From NCBI GenBank assembly GCA_020859725.1, contig JAJBVR010000111.1:1-5116 (forward strand): a stretch of 5,116 bases of DNA. The letters are read 5' to 3'. Both the position numbers and the translations under genes were made by a program. The notes under the pieces were generated by a model. That model was given only the letters and a program-made list of their open reading frames with translations. It was not told the DNA's origin and did no database searches. This stretch comes from Clostridiales bacterium (GTDB lineage Bacteria > Bacillota > Clostridia > Oscillospirales > Acutalibacteraceae). Of this stretch, positions 1-5,116 are shown piece after piece. How positions within the stretch are numbered: the first letter of the stretch is position 1; each line of letters starts with the position of its first letter.

Positions 1-1420
1 ATTTAATATTATTATCCCTCAGCAGAAACACATCAGGGTCATTCATCCAGGCTCTTGAATTTAAGCTTCTTCTGAATATGGAATTGCACACGGCATGAGG
101 AGTGGAAACATCCTCCCGAATGCAATATCGGGATCTTTTCCATTTTAAGTCAATATCAGCGCCTATGCGGCAGTAATCCACCTTGCCGAATGCCGGCATC
201 AGCGGAACTCCGCAGCCTAATATAAGCTTATCTCCGCATAATTCGCGCAGTAAATCCATAGCGTCGCACATTATTTCGCCCCTTGTTTTATTATGCATTG
301 GCAAAACACAGGCGCCGTAAAGAAAATCAAGCTTAACCAAATCAAAGCCCCAGTCATTCAGCACAGTGAAAAAAACATTTTTAAGATATTCCCTTACCTG
401 CGGATTATATATATCCAGCGAATAAAAGCCGCCCCAGTTAGGGCCTGTTTTATACGGCTTTCCGAATTTATCCTTTATAATCCAGTCCTGGTGATTTTTA
501 TAAAGCTCCGACGAACGAACGGCGGCAAAAGGAGCCAGCCACAGCCCTGCAATCATATTTTTGCCGTGAATATCGGCGGCGATTTTTTTCATTCCGTTTG
601 GAAATTTTGATTTGTTTACCTTAAGCCAGTCGCCTATTGCCTGCTGGTATCCGTCGTCTATCTGAAAGCAATCGAATCGGATGTCAGATTCGGCAATCCC
701 CGCTAAATCGCGGTTTACTATTTGCTCTGTTATTCCCCCGTAATAGTTATACCAGGTTGTGTAACCCATTCGGCGCTTGTTTTCACGGCATTTTATGCCC
801 ATTTTATCAAAATACTCATCAAACGCCGAATCGTATTCGCCTTTTATTACAGCAAGCGAAAGCAGAGGAGTTTCTTTTTTATACACAACTCCGCACAAAT
901 CCTTTGAAACACTTACAAGATTGTTTTTAACATTAAATTCAATTCTTGTGTAGCCGCTTCTTTCGCTTAACGAGCCGAAAATTTCAACCGTGCTTCCGCT
1001 TCTTATGTAGCCGTATGACCAACCGTAAAAAATATTTTTTTCACGCGGATAATCCGTAAAAAGAATATCTCCCGATTTACTGAATCCAAGGCTTTTAAAC
1101 GGCGATTTTTTAATGATAAATTCCGTAAGCCTTGTCAGCTCGTGCATTCTTTCCCCCGCAGAGTATTCAAAGCTGTCCGTCCAGCTTTGATAGCCGTTTA
1201 CAAACATTTTTTCACTGCTGTTATATTCGCGCGGAAAATCAACCGAAAATTTTACAAATTCAACATCTGTTTTCGGCACAACGGAAACGTTATAGGTTTT
1301 TTCATCTTCCGTAATATTAAGCGAAAAATGCTCCGTTTGGGGTTTGTCTGTATTAAAGACTTTTCCGTTTGCGTTATAAATTATTCTGTACCTTCTGTTT
1401 TTCAAATTCATTTTAATCAC
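1..1420 (-). CDS. GH36 alpha-galactosidase, 3' end outside the window
   Basis: Hydrolyses terminal alpha-galactosides such as raffinose or melibiose; no signal peptide is visible, so it is probably cytoplasmic. The frame is open for 473 codons with no stop and leaves the window at base 1. Numbered from GTG 1420, it shows NGYQSW (N75), TTWYNYYGG (W223), QIDDGYQ (D255, D256), GLWLAPF (W294), VKLDFLYGA with the expected nucleophile D365, GCGVPLMPAFG (G402), RIGAD with the expected acid/base D422, and NDPDVFLLR (N460). Order and spacing match the compact Thermotoga maritima GalA type (about 550 residues), so I infer that roughly 100 residues are missing. A TGA lies just upstream in frame. Possible starts are ATG 1423, GTG 1420 and ATG 1411. 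I chose GTG because GAAAGG (1426-1431) is 5 nt away, against 2 nt and 14 nt for the two ATGs. It lies 154 bases downstream of lacZ, probably cotranscribed. Confidence 0.93.
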   Translation of the reverse strand, partial: MIKMNLKNRRYRIIYNANGKVFNTDKPQTEHFSLNITEDEKTYNVSVVPKTDVEFVKFSVDFPREYNSSEKMFVNGYQSWTDSFEYSAGERMHELTRLTEFIIKKSPFKSLGFSKSGDILFTDYPREKNIFYGWSYGYIRSGSTVEIFGSLSERSGYTRIEFNVKNNLVSVSKDLCGVVYKKETPLLSLAVIKGEYDSAFDEYFDKMGIKCRENKRRMGYTTWYNYYGGITEQIVNRDLAGIAESDIRFDCFQIDDGYQQAIGDWLKVNKSKFPNGMKKIAADIHGKNMIAGLWLAPFAAVRSSELYKNHQDWIIKDKFGKPYKTGPNWGGFYSLDIYNPQVREYLKNVFFTVLNDWGFDLVKLDFLYGACVLPMHNKTRGEIMCDAMDLLRELCGDKLILGCGVPLMPAFGKVDYCRIGADIDLKWKRSRYCIREDVSTPHAVCNSIFRRSLNSRAWMNDPDVFLLRDNNIK

Positions 1421-1425
1421 CATAG

Positions 1426-1492
1426 CCTTTCAGGCTGCAAATCTTTCGTTAAAAATCATCGGCGTCAACACCCCCGCCGCAGCCTGAAAAGG
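1426..1492 (-). repeat. Inverted repeat covering the GH36 ribosome binding site
   Basis: On the minus strand the arms read CCTTTTCAGGCTGC (1492-1479) and GCAGCCTGAAAGG (1438-1426). They are complementary over 13 pairs with one bulged T and enclose 40 bases. The downstream arm contains GAAAGG, the best Shine-Dalgarno candidate for the GH36 gene, so folding would hide it. An inner stem (GGCG/CGCC, 10-base loop) sits inside. The complementarity is seen directly; a role in translational control is inference. A mobile or dispersed repeat is the main alternative. Confidence 0.6.
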
Positions 1493-1514
1493 AGTTAACT
1501 GTGATAGTAGCCAT
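1449..1514 (-). CDS. Possible 21-codon leader ORF
   Basis: ATG 1512-1514 to TAA 1449-1451 encodes 21 residues beginning MATITVNSFSG and ending VDADDF. It ends 28 bases before the GH36 GTG, and its codons 8-12 form the upstream arm of the inverted repeat. Ribosomes crossing it would therefore open that stem. Only a weak GAG precedes the ATG, and I recognise no protein family. It may simply be open by chance, since the frame is the continuation of lacZ past its stop. Confidence 0.2.
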   Translation of the reverse strand: MATITVNSFSGCGGGVDADDF

Positions 1515-1574
1515 CTCAAATATGCCGCAAGCAAATTTTAAACGCCGTGTAATTGATGGGTCTCCTGCAAAAAA

Positions 1575-2987
1575 TCATTCGGGGCTTATTTCAAAGGTAA
1601 AGCTGAGCGGCTTTGAATAGCCGAATGAAATTTTATGTTCGGCAGACGGAGCAGGCCCGCAGCTTCCCGAAGCAGCGCCGCGCACAAATCCGTCCACAGA
1701 AACAAATGAAACATTTTTATCAGGCAAATCCTCAATATGCTTTGCATTTATAAGTTCATTTAAAGTGTAAGGATTGGCGTTGAAATTAAAATATTTTTCA
1801 TACGCGTTAAAAGTGATCCCCGTTGTTTTCCCATCGTCATAAATATGTGAAAAGCGCACTTCTGTTCTGTTTCCCGAATCCTGCGGTTTAATATACTTAT
1901 GCGCCATATTTTTAACGGTTGTGCCGAATATTCCCACAGTAGTGTGCTCTTTAAAATCCGAATAGCTTTCACCCGGCCCCATTCCGTAATAGCTGATGTT
2001 TTTTAAATCGCTTATCATTTCGCAGTGCACGCCGAATCTGGGCAGTTCTGAGGTAAGAGGGCAGATTTTATGCAGGCTTGCCGTTATTTTGGCGTTGCCG
2101 TTTTCATCAAAATAATAGTCAACAACAGCTTTGGCAAGCACAAATATTCCCCTTGACACAAAATTATACGAGGTGTGAATTAAATTTCCTCCTGCAAATT
2201 CTTTTGATTTGCAGCATTTTAGCTTTGCCTTTGCCGAATCAAGTCCCAATATCTTCCAGAAAATCATTAAATTTCTGTCATTGTCAATCGTTCCCCTGAA
2301 AATATGCGGCACAAATCCGAAAAGCCCGTCTATCGGCTGTTCAAGCAAAAGATTTTTGCCGTTTACCGTGTAATTAACCAGACCTTTGCATGAGTCAAAA
2401 ACAGCAAAGCCGTTGTTAAAAATAACCTTTATTCTGCCGTTTTCATCTTTTACTTTAGCTGGTTTTCCAATGCTTATTCCCATAGGAACAGCAAGGGAAA
2501 CGGTAAGCTGCTCCCTTGCAATTTCAAACCCGCTTTGCTTATCATTATAAATAATATTAATAAAAATATCTTTTCCGTTTTTGCTTAATTCGGAATTTTG
2601 AATCTGAAAATCCTTTTTCTCCCCGGGAGCAAGCACAATGCTTTCTTCAGCGCACGCGGCGGACTTGCCGTTTACAAGAATTTCCCATTTTATGCCTATG
2701 TCTGAGGAATCGGCAAAAGCCCTTGTGTTCCAAAGGCGGATTTTTCCGTTTTTAAGATACTTGGCGCGTATCGGTCTGTAAACCGCTTTCATTTCAAGAG
2801 CGCCGCTTGAAGGCTCCCTGTTTGGATAAAACAACCCGTCAACACAGAAATTTCCGTCATGAATCGGTTCATTGTGGTCGCCGCCGTAGGTCCACTTATA
2901 TTCGGCGGATTCATCATAAACACTGTGGTCTACCCATTCCCATATGCAGCCGCCCATAAATTGCTCCGATGAATAAAAAAGCTGCAT
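1575..2987 (-). CDS. lacZ: Beta-galactosidase, C-terminal part after the amber codon
   Basis: This 470-residue frame continues the same reading frame as the N-terminal part; only codon 510 (TAG) separates them. It starts with the end of the GH2 barrel (MGGCIWEWVDH, residues 11-21; GGDHNEPIHDGNFCVDGL, 35-52), then a linker beta domain (about 75-165). The complete beta-galactosidase small-chain domain follows (about 185-470), with GTIDNDRN (232), YYGMGPGESYSDFKEHT (333-349), YIKPQDSGNRTEVR (365-378) and RGAASGSCGP (436-445). It ends at a normal family terminus with TGA. It has no catalytic glutamates, so alone it should be inactive. AGGA at 2992-2995 lies 4 nt before ATG 2987, so reinitiation after the amber codon is conceivable. 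The first conserved residues of the segment (E, Y) lie before that ATG, which argues that this is a broken lacZ and not a separate subunit gene. Confidence 0.9.
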   Translation of the reverse strand: MQLFYSSEQFMGGCIWEWVDHSVYDESAEYKWTYGGDHNEPIHDGNFCVDGLFYPNREPSSGALEMKAVYRPIRAKYLKNGKIRLWNTRAFADSSDIGIKWEILVNGKSAACAEESIVLAPGEKKDFQIQNSELSKNGKDIFINIIYNDKQSGFEIAREQLTVSLAVPMGISIGKPAKVKDENGRIKVIFNNGFAVFDSCKGLVNYTVNGKNLLLEQPIDGLFGFVPHIFRGTIDNDRNLMIFWKILGLDSAKAKLKCCKSKEFAGGNLIHTSYNFVSRGIFVLAKAVVDYYFDENGNAKITASLHKICPLTSELPRFGVHCEMISDLKNISYYGMGPGESYSDFKEHTTVGIFGTTVKNMAHKYIKPQDSGNRTEVRFSHIYDDGKTTGITFNAYEKYFNFNANPYTLNELINAKHIEDLPDKNVSFVSVDGFVRGAASGSCGPAPSAEHKISFGYSKPLSFTFEISPE

Positions 2988-2993
2988 ATATTC

Positions 2994-2996
2994 CTA
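2994..2996 (-). other. In-frame amber codon inside lacZ
   Basis: The minus strand reads GGA CTT TAG GAA TAT ATG: GGL, stop, EYM. Homologues run through here without a gap (CEYAHAMGN-x-GGL-x-[DE]Y), so exactly one residue position is occupied by TAG and no bases are lost or gained. AAG, GAG or CAG each differ from TAG by one base. The stop falls 13 codons after the nucleophile E497, inside the catalytic barrel. Confidence 0.95.
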
Positions 2997-4523
2997 AAGT
3001 CCGCCGGGACCGTTTCCCATTGCATGGGCATATTCACACTGGAAAAACGGCTTGCCTTGATATTTTTTACCTGCGCTGCCGTTCTTTATTTTCCTCATAA
3101 GCTCGGGAGTTGCATACATTCTGGACACAACGTCATAGGCCCACCTTTTGCTGCGGTTAACCCCCTCATAGTGAACGGGTATTTCAGGATTTTTCTTTTT
3201 AAGAAAATTATAGCAAACATCCTGGCATTTATATCCGCCCGATTCATTCCCGAGGCTCCACATTGTAACACATGGGTGGTTTTTATCACGCTCATACATT
3301 CTTTCAACTCTGTCCAGATAGTGGCCCGCCCATTTTAAATCGTTGCTGAGTCTGCCCGGGCGGTATGTGCCGGGCACGGAATAAAAGCCATGTGTTTCTA
3401 TATCCGCTTCATCAACAGTGTAAAGCCCGTAAATGTCACACATAATCATAAACGCGGGGTCGGGAGGATAATGTGAGGTGCGAACGGCATTGCAGTTGTA
3501 TTCTTTCATAAGAATAATATCCTTTTCCATATCCTCAATACCCATTGCATAGCCCTTTGTCATATGGGTATCATGGTGGTTAACACCCTTGAATTTTATG
3601 GGTTTGCCGTTAAAGAGAAAAACACTGCCGTTTATTTTAACATCCTTAAAGCCTATATAGGTTCTTATGCATTCTTCCTCTTTTCCGTTTTCGGTCAGTT
3701 TAATAAAGGCGCGGTAAACATTTGGGATTTCAGCGCTCCATTCCTCTGCGCGCAAATTATCGATTTCTGCCTTAACATCCGGCAAAAGGGAAACACAGAA
3801 TAAACTTTCTCCGCTGTTTGAAAACGCTGAAATCTCTATTTTGCACTTTTCGGAAAATTTGCCGGAAACATCTATTTTAAGATTATACTTTCCGTTTGCG
3901 TTTTTATCTGATCTGAAACAAAAATCCTCTATGTAATTATATGAACGCGAAACTATGAATACATCTCTGAAAATTCCGTTTTCCCTGAACATATCCTGGC
4001 ATTCAAGATATGTGCCGTTGCTCCATTTATAAACAACAACCAAAAGTTCGTTTTCGTCCGCCGTTATAAATTCGGAAATATCAAATTCGGCGGTGTTATG
4101 AGAGCCTTCGCTGTAGCCTGTAAAATTCCCGTTGATATACACCGCGGCCGCACCGGCGATTCCCAAAAAAGTTAAAATATGATTGGGCATATCATCGTTT
4201 ATTGAAAATATTTTTCTGTAAATCCCCACCGCCGTGTCATCCGGCACATACGGCGGCTTTTTCGGGAAAGGATAGCGTTGGTTTATGTAAGCGATTTGGT
4301 CATAACCCGTTCTCTGCCAGGTGCACGGAATATTTATTTTATCAAATTTGCATTTATCCGAATCAAATGTATCGGGCACAAGGCTTAATTTTTCAAAATA
4401 CGAAAAATCCCATTCGCCTTTAAGATTTATTACTCTGTCTGATAAAAAACGTTCGTTTTTATAATCTGTTTTAACAATCTCCTGCTCGCCGGAAAAGGGG
4501 ATAAAATAACTGCGTGCCGCCAT
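2994..4523 (-). CDS. lacZ: Beta-galactosidase (GH2), N-terminal part ending at the amber codon
   Basis: Hydrolyses beta-galactosides such as lactose; probably cytoplasmic, as no signal peptide is visible. The 509 residues hold the jelly-roll sugar-binding domain (about 30-190, with DMFRENGIFRDVF at 177-189), an Ig-like domain (about 195-290) and most of the catalytic barrel. Signatures are FKGVNHHDTH (311-320), NCNAVRTSHYPPDPAF (343-358), VDEADIETHG (370-379), WSLGNES with acid/base E427, and CEYAHAMGN with nucleophile E497. The spacing of 70 residues compares with 76 in E. coli (E461, E537). Both glutamates are present, but the barrel is cut before its last strand, so this fragment should not be active alone. 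With the C-terminal part the gene has 981 sense codons, close to E. coli LacZ (1024). ATG 4523 has no Shine-Dalgarno sequence, and the true N-terminus may lie upstream. Head of a probable lacZ-GH36 operon. Confidence 0.92.
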   Translation of the reverse strand: MAARSYFIPFSGEQEIVKTDYKNERFLSDRVINLKGEWDFSYFEKLSLVPDTFDSDKCKFDKINIPCTWQRTGYDQIAYINQRYPFPKKPPYVPDDTAVGIYRKIFSINDDMPNHILTFLGIAGAAAVYINGNFTGYSEGSHNTAEFDISEFITADENELLVVVYKWSNGTYLECQDMFRENGIFRDVFIVSRSYNYIEDFCFRSDKNANGKYNLKIDVSGKFSEKCKIEISAFSNSGESLFCVSLLPDVKAEIDNLRAEEWSAEIPNVYRAFIKLTENGKEEECIRTYIGFKDVKINGSVFLFNGKPIKFKGVNHHDTHMTKGYAMGIEDMEKDIILMKEYNCNAVRTSHYPPDPAFMIMCDIYGLYTVDEADIETHGFYSVPGTYRPGRLSNDLKWAGHYLDRVERMYERDKNHPCVTMWSLGNESGGYKCQDVCYNFLKKKNPEIPVHYEGVNRSKRWAYDVVSRMYATPELMRKIKNGSAGKKYQGKPFFQCEYAHAMGNGPGGL

Positions 4524-4582
4524 TTTGTTTTTTTCAAAAACCGAAAAATCATTGTTAATTTTTTATTTATTGAATATATCAT
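4524..4582 (-). other. Probable frameshifted 5' end of lacZ
   Basis: The lacZ frame is open upstream of ATG 4523 back to TAA 4563-4565 and encodes INNDFSVFEKNK, which resembles the segment preceding the A-[RH]-[SA] motif in clostridial LacZ. No start codon of the usual kind lies in that stretch. ATG 4580-4582 does have an appropriately placed AAAGG (4592-4596, 9 nt spacer) but is one base out of frame. One extra A in the A6 run at 4559-4564 would join MIYSINKK to INNDFSVFEKNK and lacZ. Deletion, sequencing error, or a genuine downstream start are all possible. Confidence 0.55.
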
Positions 4583-4591
4583 ATTTTATCG

Positions 4592-4596
4592 CCTTT
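4592..4596 (-). promoter_or_regulatory. Shine-Dalgarno sequence upstream of lacZ
   Basis: AAAGG within GGGAAAGG lies 9 bases before ATG 4580-4582. It is the only good ribosome binding site in the leader and points to that ATG, not to the ATG at 4523, as the original lacZ start. Confidence 0.5.
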
Positions 4597-4626
4597 CCCG
4601 ATACATAAAAAATATAGCAAAAAATT

Positions 4627-4644
4627 GTTTATAAACGCCTAAAC
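4627..4644 (-). promoter_or_regulatory. Operator-like repeat in the lacZ leader
   Basis: On the plus strand GTTTATAAAC (4627-4636) is a perfect 10-base palindrome, followed by GCC and another TAAAC (4640-4644), giving three copies of one half-site. It sits between the upstream terminator and the lacZ ribosome binding site, where a lacZ promoter should be. TATATT (4611-4616, minus) is a possible -10 box, but I find no convincing -35. A regulator binding here is inference, and AT-rich DNA gives such repeats by chance. Confidence 0.25.
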
Positions 4645-4684
4645 AAAAAGCGGCCATTGTTAATATATTAACATAATCCGCCGC
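4645..4684 (-). terminator. Rho-independent terminator, possibly bidirectional
   Basis: On the minus strand GCGGC (4684-4680) pairs with GCCGC (4654-4650), followed directly by TTTTT (4649-4645). Inside is the perfect 16-base palindrome TGTTAATATATTAACA (4658-4673), which extends the stem after an asymmetric internal loop. On the plus strand the same stem is followed by GTTTTT (4685-4690). It lies about 80 bases after the pstA stop, separates the pst fragment from lacZ, and means no pstB follows pstA directly. Confidence 0.65.
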
Positions 4685-4763
4685 GTTTTTAAATAGAATT
4701 TAATAATAAATTTCAGTATTTTTAAACAGCAATTTGATTTAATGCACTGTTTAATGCAAATAT

Positions 4764-5075
4764 TCAACTTCTGCCTCTTTTTTCGGAAAATGCGCGTGTT
4801 ACCGTTTCGGAGGCGGCGTTCATTATCACAACCCAAATAAGAAGCGCCACCGCACAAGCGTATGCCTCGCCGGTATACAATCCCTCCGATATAAGAGTGT
4901 ACATATGAACAGAAAGCATCCTTCCGCTGCTGAGCGCGCCGGCAGTTCCGGCGGCAGTTCCCGCCGTGTAAATAAGCGCGGCGGTTTCACCCGCAATTCT
5001 GCCCACGCAAAGAATTACTCCCGATATTATTCCCGGCAGAGCGGAGGGAATTATTATTTTAAATATCTTGAATTG
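4764..5075 (-). pseudogene. pstA: Phosphate ABC transporter permease PstA, C-terminal fragment
   Basis: PstA forms, with PstC, the membrane channel of the high-affinity phosphate importer. About 103 codons remain of a usual 280-300. The frame shows FKIIIPSALPGIISGVIL, the end of the EAA loop that contacts PstB plus the following membrane helix. Next comes the family signature GRIAGETAALIYTAGT, then SSGRMLSVHMYTLISEG, a last helix (ACAVALLIWVVIMNA) and a basic tail. Homology stops at about 5067-5069, and an in-frame TGA (5076-5078) follows inside unrelated DNA. GTG 5004-5006 could serve as an internal start but would give only 80 residues, without the loop. No pstB follows; a terminator does. 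Truncation by an insertion sequence is the simplest reading. A chimeric contig end cannot be excluded. Confidence 0.85.
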
Positions 5076-5084
5076 TCAAGTCAA
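5056..5084 (-). promoter_or_regulatory. Possible hybrid promoter at the IS/pstA junction
   Basis: On the minus strand TTGACT (5084-5079) and TAAAAT (5061-5056) are separated by exactly 17 bases; an overlapping TTGACA (5079-5074) with TAATAA (5056-5051) also has 17. The -35 lies in the foreign sequence and the -10 in pstA, the usual form of an outward promoter created by insertion. It would transcribe only the pstA remnant before the terminator at 4645-4684. The fit to consensus is seen; activity is not shown. Confidence 0.35.
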
Positions 5085-5116
5085 GTGCAACAGAGTATCG
5101 AAGAAGACTTCAAAGG
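5067..5116. mobile_element. Probable end of an IS30-type insertion sequence, partial
   Basis: PstA similarity ends here. The minus strand reads GTTGCACTTGACTTGACA, which resembles terminal repeats of IS30-family elements in Bacillota as I remember them; no transposase lies inside the window to confirm it. The element would extend to the right beyond 5116. The exact boundary is uncertain by about 12 bases (5067-5078), because codons between the TGA and the conserved loop could belong to either side. A short inverted repeat, CTTGA-attg-TCAAG (5067-5080), lies at the junction. Confidence 0.45.

Larger units (their letters stand above)
1421..1574 (-). other. Structured spacer between lacZ and the GH36 gene
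   Basis: This 154-base gap is long for an operon junction. It contains the inverted repeat 1426-1438/1479-1492, an inner GC-rich hairpin (1461-1464 with 1475-1478) followed on the minus strand by five T (1451-1455), and the Shine-Dalgarno sequence of the GH36 gene. The lacZ frame stays open for 41 codons after its TGA, to TAA 1449-1451. The plus strand is also open from GTG 1501 to TAG 1618-1620 (39 codons), preceded by AAAAGGAG at 1487-1494. I see no independent promoter. It could be a leader controlling GH36 translation or a dispersed intergenic repeat; the sequence alone does not decide. Confidence 0.5.

Noticed and set aside
1449..1478. Inner GC hairpin plus T5 as a terminator between lacZ and GH36
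   Set aside because: The stem is only 4 pairs and 5 bases separate it from the T run, so it is too weak to call as a terminator by itself.
293..1498. Plus-strand ORFs opposite the GH36 gene (293-610, 637-930, 722-907, 1132-1314, 1142-1498)
   Set aside because: They are antisense shadows of a clear GH36 frame, with no recognisable domains or consistent ribosome binding sites.
2994..2996. Pyrrolysine or general TAG recoding
   Set aside because: Pyrrolysine is not known in GH2 enzymes, and no other in-frame TAG is used as sense in about 1450 codons of this window. A suppressor tRNA cannot be excluded from here.
2078..4423. Other ORFs within lacZ on either strand (for example 2078-2299, 3024-3338, 3095-3307, 3564-3803, 4202-4423, 1760-1972)
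   Set aside because: All overlap the well-supported lacZ frame and have low-complexity or improbable translations.
1575..4523. Two separate subunit genes of the LacL/LacM type
   Set aside because: The two ORFs share one frame, are separated by a single TAG with conserved residues directly on both sides, and the break is inside the barrel and not at the usual large/small chain boundary.
4660..4857. Minus-strand ORF of 65 codons overlapping the end of pstA
   Set aside because: It lies out of frame within the conserved PstA C-terminus and then runs through AT-rich intergenic DNA and the terminator; no family resemblance.
1..5116. CRISPR array, tRNA, rRNA, toxin-antitoxin or phage genes
   Set aside because: I found no regularly spaced direct repeats, cloverleaf or rRNA sequence, and no small gene pair. 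Almost all the sequence is explained by the glycosidase genes and the pstA fragment.

Overview
The window looks like chromosomal DNA of a low-to-moderate GC, probably gut-associated Clostridia (Bacillota). This rests on the style of the encoded proteins (clostridial-type GH2 beta-galactosidase, Thermotoga GalA-like GH36 alpha-galactosidase, PstA) and on the AT-rich spacers. It is not proven from this sequence. Every gene I can support lies on the minus strand, so the biological order runs from high to low coordinates.

From right to left: (1) 5067-5116 is sequence unrelated to the neighbouring gene and resembles the terminal repeat of an IS30-type insertion sequence. (2) 4764-5075 is the C-terminal third of a phosphate ABC-transporter permease (pstA), broken inside the conserved cytoplasmic loop where the foreign sequence begins. 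(3) 4645-4684 is a hairpin with T-tracts on both sides, probably the terminator of the pst unit. (4) 4524-4644 is the lacZ leader, with an operator-like arrangement and an out-of-frame start region that has a good Shine-Dalgarno sequence. (5) 1575-4523 is a full-length GH2 beta-galactosidase (lacZ) interrupted by one in-frame amber codon at 2994-2996, just after the catalytic nucleophile. (6) 1421-1574 is a spacer with a 13-bp inverted repeat covering the Shine-Dalgarno sequence of the next gene. (7) 1-1420 is a GH36 alpha-galactosidase that is intact as far as seen and runs off the left edge.

The two glycosidases form a plausible galactoside-utilisation unit. Alpha-galactosidase would remove alpha-1,6-galactose from raffinose or melibiose-type sugars, and beta-galactosidase would hydrolyse lactose-type beta-galactosides. 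Neither has a signal peptide that I can see, so both would act in the cytoplasm on imported oligosaccharides.

The main oddity is the number of lesions in 5 kb: a truncated pstA with an IS-like end, an amber codon in lacZ, and a probable one-base frame discrepancy at the lacZ 5' end. The GH36 frame is clean for 473 codons. I did not find convincing evidence of an undescribed system. The points most worth checking are the lacZ amber codon and the structured lacZ-GH36 spacer.
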